Part shown: in pieces, positions 26,253-35,422 of the stretch
How the letters are laid out: every line of letters begins with the position of its first letter
Numbering within the stretch: the stretch's first letter is position 1
Source: Burkholderia sp. BCC0506
GTDB taxonomy: Bacteria > Pseudomonadota > Gammaproteobacteria > Burkholderiales > Burkholderiaceae
Length of the DNA stretch: 64,000 bases
NCBI RefSeq assembly: GCF_902833145.1
Contig: NZ_CADFEN010000013.1
Location: 183,584 to 247,583 of the forward strand
Reading direction: 5' to 3'
Notes under the pieces: model-generated
What the model was told of the DNA's origin: nothing
Databases searched by the model: none
The model's input: the letters and a program-made list of their open reading frames with translations, nothing else
Translations under genes and position numbers: made by a program

Positions 26253-29200
26253 CGGGCCACCTCGAGCGATGGCGACGGCTGCTCGGCGACAGGCGCCGGC
26301 TGCGTATCGAGCATCGCGCGCGCTTCGCCGTCGATCGCATGCTTCGCGGCCAGTGCCGCGACGGCCTCCTGCGCGCCATCGGTCGCCGGCGCGGCATCGC
26401 AGCCGGCATCGGCCGACGCGCCGATCGAATCGACGATGCGCGCGGCCAGCGTCGTCACCGACGCCCCTTCCGCGATCGCCATCACCGACAGCTTCACCTC
26501 GAACGCTTCCTCGACCGCCAGGCCGAGCTCCATCCCCATCAGCGAATCCATGCCCATGTCGAGCACCGACTTGTCGAGCGCGATGCGATCGGGCGTCATG
26601 TGCAGGATCCGCGCGATCTGCGCCTGCAGCGTCCGCGCCACCAGCGCGATCGCTTCGTCGCGTGGCAAGGCGAGCACTTCTTCACGCAGTTGCGTGCCGC
26701 CGTCGCGCGCATCGCCGCCCTTCGCCTGCGATTGCAGCAGCGCATACCGGCGCGCCTTCGCGGCCGGCATCCCGCGCGCCACCGCGTGCCAGTCGAGCCG
26801 CACCACCGCTTCGCCGGCCGCGCCCGCGACCAGCACGCGTTCGAGCGCGGCCATCGCCTCGTCGGACGTGATCGATGCCCCGCCGATCCGCGACTGCAAC
26901 GCTTCGCGCGTATCGGCGTGGCGCGCGAGGAAGCCGACGTCCTCGAGCGGGCCCCAGGCCATGAACGTACCGGGCAACCCTGCCGCGCGGCGATGTTCGA
27001 CCAGCGCCTCGAGGAAGGTGTTGGCCGCGACGTAGTTCGATTGCCCCGGATTGCCAAGATAGGTCGTCGCCGACGAATAGACGACGAACAGGTCGAGCGG
27101 CAGCCCGCGCGTCGCGCGATGCAGGTTCCATGCGCCGGCCACCTTCGGCGCGAGCACCGCGGCCATCCGCGCATCGTCGAGATTGCGCACGAGGCCGTCG
27201 TCGATCGACATCGCGGAATGCAGCACGCCCTTCAGCGGATGGGCGCGCCGGGCGATCGCGGCGATCATCGCGTCGACCGCCGCGGCGTCGGTCACATCGC
27301 ACGACACGACGTCGACGGTGACGCCGAGCGTGTCGCGCCAGCGCGCGACCTCGTCGCGCGCCGCGGCGGCGAGTTCGCCGGAGCGGCTCGCGAGCGTCAG
27401 CCGGCGTGCACCGTGCCCGACCATCCAGCGCGCGCTCGCGAAGCCGAGGCCGCCCGTGCCGCCGACCACCAGGTAGACGCCATCCGGATCGAGCGCGAGC
27501 GACTCCGCAGGTGCGACGCCACGCGTCGGCGCGGGCGTGCCGCACGGATAGGTCACGAGCACCTTGCCGATCTGGCGCGCCTGCTGCATGTAGCGGAACG
27601 CATCCTCGGCCCGCTCGGCCGGGAACGCGCGATACGGCAGCGGATGCAGCACGCCTGTCGCGAACAGCGCCATCACTTCGCCGAACAGCCGTGCGGTGAG
27701 CGCCGGCAACGCGCCCATCAACTGGTCGGCGTCGATGCCGAAATAGCTGATGTTGTTGCGGAACGGCCGCAGCCCGATATGGCTGTTTTCGTAGAAATCG
27801 CGCTTGCCGAGTTCAAGGAAACGGCCGAACGGACGCAGCGTATCGATGCTGCGCACCATCGCCTCGCCGGCGAGCGAATTCAGCACGATGTCGACGCCCT
27901 CGCCGCCCGTCATCGCGCGAATCTCGTCCGCGAACGCCAGGCTGCGCGAATCGAGCACGTGATCGGCGCCGAGCAGGCGCACGAACTCGCGTTTCTCGTC
28001 GCTGCCGGCCGTCGCGAACACTTCCGCGCCGAAGTGGCGCGCGAGCTGGATCGCGGCGATCCCGACGCCGCCTGCGCCGCCGTGCACGAGCACGCGCTCG
28101 CCGCGGCGCAGCCGCGCGAGTTCGACGAGCGCGTAGTACGCGGTGAAGAACGTGGTCGGCACGGTCGCCGCTTCCTCGAACGACAGACGTTCGGGCTTCA
28201 GCGCGATCGCTTGCGCGCGCGTCCTCACGCGCGTCGCGAACGACGCCGGCGCGAAGCCGAGCACCGCATCGCCCAGCGCGAATTCCGTCACCGCGCGGCC
28301 CACCCGGACGACGCGGCCGGACAACTCCATGCCGATCGTCGCGCCTGCGAAGCCGGTCTCGACCGCTTCGTCGGACAGCAGCCCCATCGCATACATCACG
28401 TCGCGGAAATTCAGGCCGGTGGCGACCGGCTCGATCTCCACCTCGTCGTCGCCGAGCGCGCTTTCCGGCAACGCGAACCATTCGAGATTGCGCAACGAGC
28501 CCGGTGCGTCGAACGCGAGCACCGACGCGCGTGCGATCGCGCCATCGTCGCGAGCCGCCGCCTGCGCAGCCGTCAGCATGCGCGGCACCAGTCGCCCGTG
28601 CGCGCTCAGCACGACTTCTTCCTCGACCGCCGCGCCGGTCAGCTCGCGGATCAGCGCATCGGGGATCCCGTCCGCGTCGCGATCGACGTCGATCAGGCGG
28701 CACGCGAGTTCGGGATGCTCGTTCGCCAGCACACGGCCGAGGCCCCACAGCGTCGCCTGTTCCGGATGCGCATGCGCGGCCCCGGCGAACGGCGTGCCGC
28801 CGCGCGTGACGACGGTCAACCGCGTGGCCGCGTTCGGCTGCGCGCCGAGCGCGCGCACGAGCGCCGCCAGGGCGATCACGCCGTGACGCAGCGCGGCCAT
28901 CAGGCCGTCTCCCGTCGTCGTGTCGGCGAGCGGCGTTTCCGGCGCGCAGAACACGACATGCGTGGGCTGGCCCGCCGGCAACGACGCGATCGCATCGGCC
29001 GCATGCGTGACGTCGACGATATCGGCCGGGTAGCCCGCGTGCGCGAGCGCATCGGCGAGCCGCCCGCCGAAACCGCCGGCCGCGTCCGGGGCGTGCATCA
29101 CGAGCCATTGTTCGCTGCGGGCGAGCGTATCGAGGTCGTTCGCGTCGCTGCCGCGGTGCGCGGCCGCGGCGCTCGCCGGGTTGCGCGCGATGACGAACGT

Positions 29201-32200
29201 CGGCGTGCCGTCCAGATCGAGCCCCTGCTCGACATGCCGCACGACGTCGACGTAGCCCGCGCGTGCGAGCGCGGCTTCGAGCTCCGCCGGCGCCAGCGGC
29301 GCGGGCGCATCGGCTTGCGTCGACGCCGCCTGCGAGGCGAACACGATGTCGGCGAAACGGCCGCGACGCGACTCCGCCAGCAGCAGCAATCCGCCCGGCG
29401 CCAGCCACGACCGCATCGCGTTCAGCGCATCGGCCAGATCGTGACGACCGCTCAGCGCGCGGTTCGCGACGATCAGGTCGTAAGGCCCGGCATCGTCTGC
29501 GGACAGCGACAGCCGTTCGCTCGGCTGCAACGCGACCGTGCGCACCGCGGCTTGCGCATCCGTATCGAACCCGGCCAGTTGACCGGCCGTCGCGGCGATC
29601 GTGTGATCGCAGCGCGCGGCGGCGAGACGCATGCCGAGCGTTTGCAGTACATCGCCGTCCGTCGCGCCCAGTTCGAGCACCCGCAGCCGGCGCGCCGGTT
29701 GCCACGCGTCGACCGCCTGCTCGACGCCGGCCGCCAGCAGCGCATGCACGTGCTGCCAGGTCGGCGATGCGGCAAGCAGTTGCTCGACCAGGCTGTGCCC
29801 GGTCGGCGACAGCCAGCGTGCATCATCCTTCGCACCACTCAGCACGTCGGGCAACACCGCGCCGCAATGGGCGAGCAGCATCAGCTCGGCCACGTGACCC
29901 GGCGACTCGGCCAGCAGCCCGCGCCACAGCTCGTCGAGCGGCGGCAGCGCCGCGCACGCCGCGTCGTCGCGTACCAGACGCGCGCCGTCACGAGCGGCAA
30001 GACCGTCCTCGACCAGTATGTCGGCCAGGCGTGCGGCCAGCGCCGCCCGCTCCGGCGCCGGCTGCCACGTGCCCGCGAACACGCCGAGCGTATCGAACGC
30101 GCGGAGCACGTACAGGCTTGCCAGCACGTCGAGCAGCGGCAGGATTTCGGTCAGATGCTGCGTCCGGCGGCCGTCGAGCCCGGCGGCATCGACACGCGTG
30201 ACCGCTCGCGCCAGCAACGCGTCGGGCGCCGGCAACGCGGCCGCGTCGACGTCGTCCGGCAACGGCATCTCTTCGAGGCGATAGACGAAACGCGAAGGCA
30301 GGTTCTGCCGACGGCCGACGAGATCCACGCGCCGGAACCGGCAGCCGCCGAGCCGCGCGACGATCGCGCCCTGCGCGTCGAGGAATTCGAAATGCGCGAC
30401 GATCGAATGCGGGCTGCGCCGATCGACCCGCGCGAGCACGCGCTCGATCGTGTCGCCGCGCAGGTAGTCGACCCGGCCGATCTGCACCGGCACGTAGGCC
30501 GGGTGCTCGCCGTCGCGCGCCTGCGCCGCCAGCAGCGCGAACAGCGGATGAAACCCGCTGTCCATCAGCGCCGGATGCAGCAGATAGGCGGACAGCGCCC
30601 GCGCATCGCCGCACGCGGCCGGCGCGGCGACGTCGGCCAGCGCGGCGTCCTCGGCCGCGGCGACCCGCACGGTGCGGACCCAGCGGAACGCCGGCCCGTA
30701 GTTGAGGCCGATGGCTGCCGTGTTCGCATACAGCGTGTCGCCGTCGGCCGCCGGCAGCGCGAGCAGACGCTCGAGCATAGCGGCCGGCACGATGCTCGCG
30801 GCGCCGAGCGCGTTGCCGCTTTCGAGCATCCGCCCCGTCACGTTCAGCGTCCATGCGCCGTCGGACATCCGGTCGCGCGTCTCGATCGTAAACGTCGCGG
30901 TGCGCGGCTCGATCACGAGCCGGAACAGCTTCGCCTGCTGCGGCTGGAACACGACCGGCGTGCGGATCTCGACGTTTTCGAGCGCCGCATCGGGCGTATC
31001 GAAGAAGGTGCGCGCCGCGGCGAGCGCCATTTCCACGTAGCCGGCCCCCGGGAACGCCACGCCGCCGTCGACGACGTGATCGGCCAGCATCGGCAGCTTC
31101 GCCGGATCGAGCTGGTTTTCCCAGCCGAACGCGTGTTCGTGCAGCCGATAGCCGAGCAGCGGATGCTCGCGGCGCCGATTGACGAGACCGTAGCCTTCGA
31201 CGGTCGGCGTCAGCCAGAAACGGTCGCGCTGCCACGGGTACGACGGCAACGCCGCCCGCGATGCGCCCGGCGCAAAGCGGTCGGGATCGACGCTCGCGCC
31301 ATGCGCGATCGCCGCGAGAATCGCTTGCCGCAGCGTCGCCGCGCTGCCGTGATCGCGCTTGAGCGTCGGCAGCACCGCGCCGGTCACGCCGGCGGCCGTC
31401 AACGCCTGCTTCACGTACGTGCGCAGGATCGAATGCGGCGAGACTTCGACGAACAGCCGGACGCCCTGCCCGATCAGGTGCGCGATGCCGTCGCCGAAGC
31501 GCACCGGCTCGCGGATATTGCGCCACCAGTAGCGCGCATCGAGTTCGTTACCGGCGAGCGCGCCGCCGGTCACGGTCGACACGAACGTGCCGTTGCCCGG
31601 CTGCGGCCGCAAGCTCGCCAGCTCGGCCAGCACGACCGGCTCGATGCGGTCCATGTGGCTGCTGTGGAACGCATAGTCGAGATCGAGCATCTGGAAGAAC
31701 TTGCCGCTGCCGCGCAGCGCGGCCTCCAGCGCCTGCAAGCCCTGCAACTCGCCCGCGAGCGTCACCGCGTCGGGGCTGTTGATGCCGGCCACATCGACCC
31801 GGCGCGCGAGCCCGTGGCGTGCGATCAACTCGCGCGCCGCGGTCTCGCCGATGCCGACGGCCGCCATCCGGCCGCTGCCGCGCGTCATCGCCTGCGCGCG
31901 GCTGCGGACCTTGATCACGCGCACCGCGTCGGCGAGCGACAGCGCACCCGTCACCCACGCCGCGGCGATTTCGCCGACGCTGTGGCCGATCGCCGCGTCG
32001 TAGCGCATCCCGCGCGCGTCGATCACGCGGATCATGCCGACCTGGATCGCGAACAGCAGCGGCTGCGCGTTCTCCGTCGCGGCGAGCCACTCGGCGCCCG
32101 CGCCGGCCAGCCATTCCGCGCTCGGGCCGCCGCGCATCACGTCGACGAGCGACGGGCTGCCGTCCTCGCACCACAGCGCGTCGACTTCGTCGAGCGCCGC

Positions 32201-33886
32201 ACGGAAGATCGCGTTTTCCGCATAGAGTTCGTTGCCCATCCCGACCCACTGGCAACCGTTGCCCGAGAACACGAGCGCGGCGCGCACCGCATCCGCGGGC
32301 GCCTGGCCGGTCGCCACGCAGGCCGGCAGGCCCTCCGGCGCCGGCTGGGCCAGTGCGGCAAGCGCCGCACGGCCTTCAGCCGCGTCGGCCGGCGCGACGA
32401 TCGCGCGGTGTTCGAGCCACTGGCGGCGACGGGCGGCCGTGGCGGCAAGCGCCTGCCAGTCGCCGCCGTTGTCGAGCATCGACAGATAGCGGCCCGCGAG
32501 CGCCGCGAGCGCATTCGCGCTGCGCGCGGTCAGCACGAGCGGGGACGGTTGCGCTCGAGCCGGCTCGGGTGCGGCCGTCGACACGTCGTTCGCGGCCGGC
32601 GCCTCGGTCAGCACGACGTGTGCGTTCGTTCCGCCGAAACCGAACGAATTGACGCCGATCGTGAGCGGCGCGCCGCCCGTGTCGAGCGGCATGTAGCGAT
32701 CGACGACGCGCAGGCGCCCGCCGTCGAAATCGATCCCGGGATTGGGCGTGACGAAGTGCAGCGAGCGCGGCACCGCGCGATGCTTCAGACACAGCACGGC
32801 CTTCAGCAGGCCGGCCATGCCGGACGCCGTTTCGAGGTAGCCGATGTTGGTCTTCACCGAGCCGATCAGCAACGGACGGTCCGCCGGGCGCTCGCCCGAC
32901 ACCACGTCGATCAGCGCGCGTGCTTCGATCGGATCGCCGACCGCCGTACCGGTGCCGTGCGCCTCGAGATAGGCGAGCGACTGCGGATCGATGCCGGCGC
33001 GCGCGTACACGCTGCGCAGCAGCGACGCCTGCGCGGCCGCGCCCGGCACGCTGATCCCGCCCGGCGAGTGGCCAACCGAGTTCACGCCGGAGCCTGCGAT
33101 CACCGCGTGGATCGTGTCGCCGTCGGCCAGCGCGCGATCGAGCGGCTTGAGCAGCACGAACGCGCCGCCTTCCGAGCGCACGTAGCCGTCGCCGGTCGCG
33201 TCGAACGCACGGCAGCGGCCGCGCGGCGACAGCATCGACGCCTTGGAGAAGCTGACGAAGCCGAACGGGTGCAGCAGCAGGTTGACGCCGCCCGCGAGCG
33301 CCACGTCGGCTTCGCCGGACTGCAGCGCCTTGACGGCTTGATGGAGGGCAACGAGCGACGACGAGCAGGCCGTGTCGACCGTCATGCTCGGGCCGTGCAG
33401 GTCGAACAGGTAGGACACGCGGTTCGACGCGATGCTCAGCGTATTGCCGGTCGCCGAATACGGATCGATCGCGTTCAGATCGTCCATGCTGCGGTTGCCG
33501 TAATCCATGCTGGCCGCGCCGACGAAGACGCCGCAGTTGCTGCCGCGCATGTCGGCCGGGCGTACGCCGGCATCCTCGAACGCTTCCCATGCGAGTTCGA
33601 GCAGCAGGCGCTGCTGTGGATCCATCTGCACCGCTTCACGCGGGGAAAGGCCGAAAAACGCGGCGTCGAAGCCGGCGACGTTGTCGAGCACGCCGGCCGC
33701 GAACGTGTAGCTCTTGCCCGGTTCGCGTTTGGACGGGTGCTGGTAGAAATCGGTGCCGAAGCGGTCGGCGGGGATTTCGGTTACTGCGTCGCGTTCGTCG
33801 CGCAGGAGTTGCCAGAAGTCGCCAAGATTGTTTGCGCCCCCGGGAAACCGACAAGCCACCCCAATTATTGCAATCTTACTGTTCAT
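26249..33886 (-). CDS. wcbR: Type I polyketide synthase KS-AT-DH-MT-ER-KR-ACP, WcbR-like
   Basis: The 2545-residue protein is a complete iterative, fully reducing synthase. KS (1-430) has Cys174 in DTACSSS and His310 in EAHGTGT, but Tyr350 replaces the second catalytic His in KTNIGYLE. AT (540-850) has Ser636 in GHSVGE and YAFHSSHMD, which suggests malonyl-CoA. DH (908-1190) has His937 in HVVDGGVAFP and Asp1109. A methyltransferase-like region (about 1250-1570) has the degenerate motif ELGATDGD. ER (1795-2105) has HGGAGGVG. KR (2135-2320) has GGTGGLG and Tyr2285. ACP has Ser2448 in GMDSLM. There is no thioesterase. The order matches fungal highly reducing synthases. It is coupled to wcbS (ATGA) and lies 3 bases after wcbQ. 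It probably builds the acyl chain of a capsule-linked lipid. Confidence 0.92.
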   Translation of the reverse strand: MNSKIAIIGVACRFPGGANNLGDFWQLLRDERDAVTEIPADRFGTDFYQHPSKREPGKSYTFAAGVLDNVAGFDAAFFGLSPREAVQMDPQQRLLLELAWEAFEDAGVRPADMRGSNCGVFVGAASMDYGNRSMDDLNAIDPYSATGNTLSIASNRVSYLFDLHGPSMTVDTACSSSLVALHQAVKALQSGEADVALAGGVNLLLHPFGFVSFSKASMLSPRGRCRAFDATGDGYVRSEGGAFVLLKPLDRALADGDTIHAVIAGSGVNSVGHSPGGISVPGAAAQASLLRSVYARAGIDPQSLAYLEAHGTGTAVGDPIEARALIDVVSGERPADRPLLIGSVKTNIGYLETASGMAGLLKAVLCLKHRAVPRSLHFVTPNPGIDFDGGRLRVVDRYMPLDTGGAPLTIGVNSFGFGGTNAHVVLTEAPAANDVSTAAPEPARAQPSPLVLTARSANALAALAGRYLSMLDNGGDWQALAATAARRRQWLEHRAIVAPADAAEGRAALAALAQPAPEGLPACVATGQAPADAVRAALVFSGNGCQWVGMGNELYAENAIFRAALDEVDALWCEDGSPSLVDVMRGGPSAEWLAGAGAEWLAATENAQPLLFAIQVGMIRVIDARGMRYDAAIGHSVGEIAAAWVTGALSLADAVRVIKVRSRAQAMTRGSGRMAAVGIGETAARELIARHGLARRVDVAGINSPDAVTLAGELQGLQALEAALRGSGKFFQMLDLDYAFHSSHMDRIEPVVLAELASLRPQPGNGTFVSTVTGGALAGNELDARYWWRNIREPVRFGDGIAHLIGQGVRLFVEVSPHSILRTYVKQALTAAGVTGAVLPTLKRDHGSAATLRQAILAAIAHGASVDPDRFAPGASRAALPSYPWQRDRFWLTPTVEGYGLVNRRREHPLLGYRLHEHAFGWENQLDPAKLPMLADHVVDGGVAFPGAGYVEMALAAARTFFDTPDAALENVEIRTPVVFQPQQAKLFRLVIEPRTATFTIETRDRMSDGAWTLNVTGRMLESGNALGAASIVPAAMLERLLALPAADGDTLYANTAAIGLNYGPAFRWVRTVRVAAAEDAALADVAAPAACGDARALSAYLLHPALMDSGFHPLFALLAAQARDGEHPAYVPVQIGRVDYLRGDTIERVLARVDRRSPHSIVAHFEFLDAQGAIVARLGGCRFRRVDLVGRRQNLPSRFVYRLEEMPLPDDVDAAALPAPDALLARAVTRVDAAGLDGRRTQHLTEILPLLDVLASLYVLRAFDTLGVFAGTWQPAPERAALAARLADILVEDGLAARDGARLVRDDAACAALPPLDELWRGLLAESPGHVAELMLLAHCGAVLPDVLSGAKDDARWLSPTGHSLVEQLLAASPTWQHVHALLAAGVEQAVDAWQPARRLRVLELGATDGDVLQTLGMRLAAARCDHTIAATAGQLAGFDTDAQAAVRTVALQPSERLSLSADDAGPYDLIVANRALSGRHDLADALNAMRSWLAPGGLLLLAESRRGRFADIVFASQAASTQADAPAPLAPAELEAALARAGYVDVVRHVEQGLDLDGTPTFVIARNPASAAAAHRGSDANDLDTLARSEQWLVMHAPDAAGGFGGRLADALAHAGYPADIVDVTHAADAIASLPAGQPTHVVFCAPETPLADTTTGDGLMAALRHGVIALAALVRALGAQPNAATRLTVVTRGGTPFAGAAHAHPEQATLWGLGRVLANEHPELACRLIDVDRDADGIPDALIRELTGAAVEEEVVLSAHGRLVPRMLTAAQAAARDDGAIARASVLAFDAPGSLRNLEWFALPESALGDDEVEIEPVATGLNFRDVMYAMGLLSDEAVETGFAGATIGMELSGRVVRVGRAVTEFALGDAVLGFAPASFATRVRTRAQAIALKPERLSFEEAATVPTTFFTAYYALVELARLRRGERVLVHGGAGGVGIAAIQLARHFGAEVFATAGSDEKREFVRLLGADHVLDSRSLAFADEIRAMTGGEGVDIVLNSLAGEAMVRSIDTLRPFGRFLELGKRDFYENSHIGLRPFRNNISYFGIDADQLMGALPALTARLFGEVMALFATGVLHPLPYRAFPAERAEDAFRYMQQARQIGKVLVTYPCGTPAPTRGVAPAESLALDPDGVYLVVGGTGGLGFASARWMVGHGARRLTLASRSGELAAAARDEVARWRDTLGVTVDVVSCDVTDAAAVDAMIAAIARRAHPLKGVLHSAMSIDDGLVRNLDDARMAAVLAPKVAGAWNLHRATRGLPLDLFVVYSSATTYLGNPGQSNYVAANTFLEALVEHRRAAGLPGTFMAWGPLEDVGFLARHADTREALQSRIGGASITSDEAMAALERVLVAGAAGEAVVRLDWHAVARGMPAAKARRYALLQSQAKGGDARDGGTQLREEVLALPRDEAIALVARTLQAQIARILHMTPDRIALDKSVLDMGMDSLMGMELGLAVEEAFEVKLSVMAIAEGASVTTLAARIVDSIGASADAGCDAAPATDGAQEAVAALAAKHAIDGEARAMLDTQPAPVAEQPSPSLEVAR

Positions 33887-33889
33887 CTT

Positions 33890-35422
33890 TTATGTCGCTT
33901 TCTCGGATGCGCACGGCTGTTCCACGCGATTTCCGTCATCTTGTACCACATGCAGCAGTGCAACCCCAAGCTCTTCGGCTGCCAAATTCCGGCATTCGGG
34001 AGTATCTGTGCCGTAATTTCGCCAAATGAAGTAGTCGCTGGTTTGCGGTGTAACGCCCAGCTTTTCGAATACGTGCGGTAGTGCGGGAACGTGGTCGCCG
34101 TAAAAGCAAACGACCGTTTCACGATCGCTGTTGCGCAAATGATCGAGCAAGCGCCCAATCATTGCGTCTGCATTTTCAATGTGCCGCAAGTAGGCCGTCA
34201 GGTCACGCCACGTTGGGTCTTCGCCGAGAGTATGCCTCGAAGACGACTCTCCCGGTAATACCTGCTCGAGGTGCAGTGGGCCGTGGTTTTCCATTGTCAT
34301 CGCGAAGATGAAGCGTGGAGGGCCGTCCCCTCCCGCCTCCAGTTCCGCGATGATCGACTCTGATACGGCGGCGTCCGCCACATACGGACCGGCGCGGGAC
34401 GCCGACTCGAAATGACGGATATCGAGAAAGCGCGTAAAACCGAGCAGCGGAAATACGCGGTTCCGGCCGAAGAAATCGGCGTAATAAGGATGAATTGCAA
34501 CTGTGTCGTAGCCGCAACGGTCGAACCAGGACGCAAGCGAAGCGATCTTTTTTCTTACAAATACGTAAGGATAGAAGCGCGCATATTCGAGCGCAAAAGA
34601 TTCCGTGCCGGTCAGCACCGCGAATTCCGTACGCATGGTGTTTGCCCCCCACGCAGGCACCGTCATCTCGCCATGCCAGACGGCCTCTCGACACGCCTCG
34701 TCGAAGCGGGAAAAGAGCCTCGACTCGACCACACCACCGAGCCGGCGTGCATCGAAGAACGATTCGCTCTGGATCAGGATCACGCCGGGGCGCCGGCTCG
34801 GCTGGGCCGTTGCGAACGGCCCAGCCGCCACAACCTCGTGGAACTTCCGGAACGTCGCGGGGCGCAGGCCGTTGAGCAGATAGGCGACGAACACCGCGAA
34901 AAAGCCGTGACGACGCTGGTCGGCCCCGGGATCGAGCGTCAGCGACAAGCGCCCCGCGATGGGCACCGCGAGCGCGAACGGCAGCGCCGCCGCGAACCAC
35001 GCCATCGCAACGGAACCCCGATGCACCGGTCGCTCGACGACAAAACCCGCGATCACGAGCAGGATGCCGGCACCGATCGCTACGACCTTGCCAATGCTGA
35101 GGAACGGCAAGTAAAGACGGGGGTGCGCAAACAACTGGCTAAACAGGCTCAGATCGGTAAATACGAACGGCTCGCGCAACGACTCGTACTTCGCATTGCT
35201 AACTGCGGCGACGAGACCGACGAGTGCAAGCGACACGCAGGCCGAGAATAGCGGCCGCGACGTGATGATCAAAACGAGGTGGGTAAGAAAGACTACAGAA
35301 AGAATATGAAGAAATTGTGCCATCGCGGGACGGCGCAGAGGGGCACGAGGCGCCGCGATAGCGTCAAGCAGGAACGAGATTGCAATGGCAGCGGCGAGCA
35401 TCGAAACGAAAGCGCCGTTCAA
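33890..35422 (-). CDS. wcbQ: LTA-synthase/sulfatase-fold membrane protein, WcbQ-like
   Basis: The 510-residue protein has about five N-terminal transmembrane segments (residues 1-160) and a C-terminal alkaline-phosphatase-fold domain like LtaS/OpgB/EptA. Metal and nucleophile positions appear kept: Glu220 in ILIQSESFFDA, Thr262 in GANTMRTEF and Asp443-His444 in FYGDHVPALP. Such enzymes transfer phospho-alcohol groups from phospholipids outside the cytoplasm. The acceptor here could be the capsule or its lipid anchor. The TTG start at 35422 overlaps the wcbP stop as TTGA, with AAGAGG upstream; an ATG at 35401 is the alternative. It is followed 3 bases later by wcbR. Confidence 0.82.
   Translation of the reverse strand: MNGAFVSMLAAAIAISFLLDAIAAPRAPLRRPAMAQFLHILSVVFLTHLVLIITSRPLFSACVSLALVGLVAAVSNAKYESLREPFVFTDLSLFSQLFAHPRLYLPFLSIGKVVAIGAGILLVIAGFVVERPVHRGSVAMAWFAAALPFALAVPIAGRLSLTLDPGADQRRHGFFAVFVAYLLNGLRPATFRKFHEVVAAGPFATAQPSRRPGVILIQSESFFDARRLGGVVESRLFSRFDEACREAVWHGEMTVPAWGANTMRTEFAVLTGTESFALEYARFYPYVFVRKKIASLASWFDRCGYDTVAIHPYYADFFGRNRVFPLLGFTRFLDIRHFESASRAGPYVADAAVSESIIAELEAGGDGPPRFIFAMTMENHGPLHLEQVLPGESSSRHTLGEDPTWRDLTAYLRHIENADAMIGRLLDHLRNSDRETVVCFYGDHVPALPHVFEKLGVTPQTSDYFIWRNYGTDTPECRNLAAEELGVALLHVVQDDGNRVEQPCASEKAT

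Noticed and set aside
25973-34081. An uninterrupted 2702-codon frame on the plus strand opposite the polyketide synthase gene
   Set aside because: It is antisense to a gene with clear catalytic motifs, its translation is arginine- and histidine-rich with no domain, and such frames are expected where third positions are almost all G or C.
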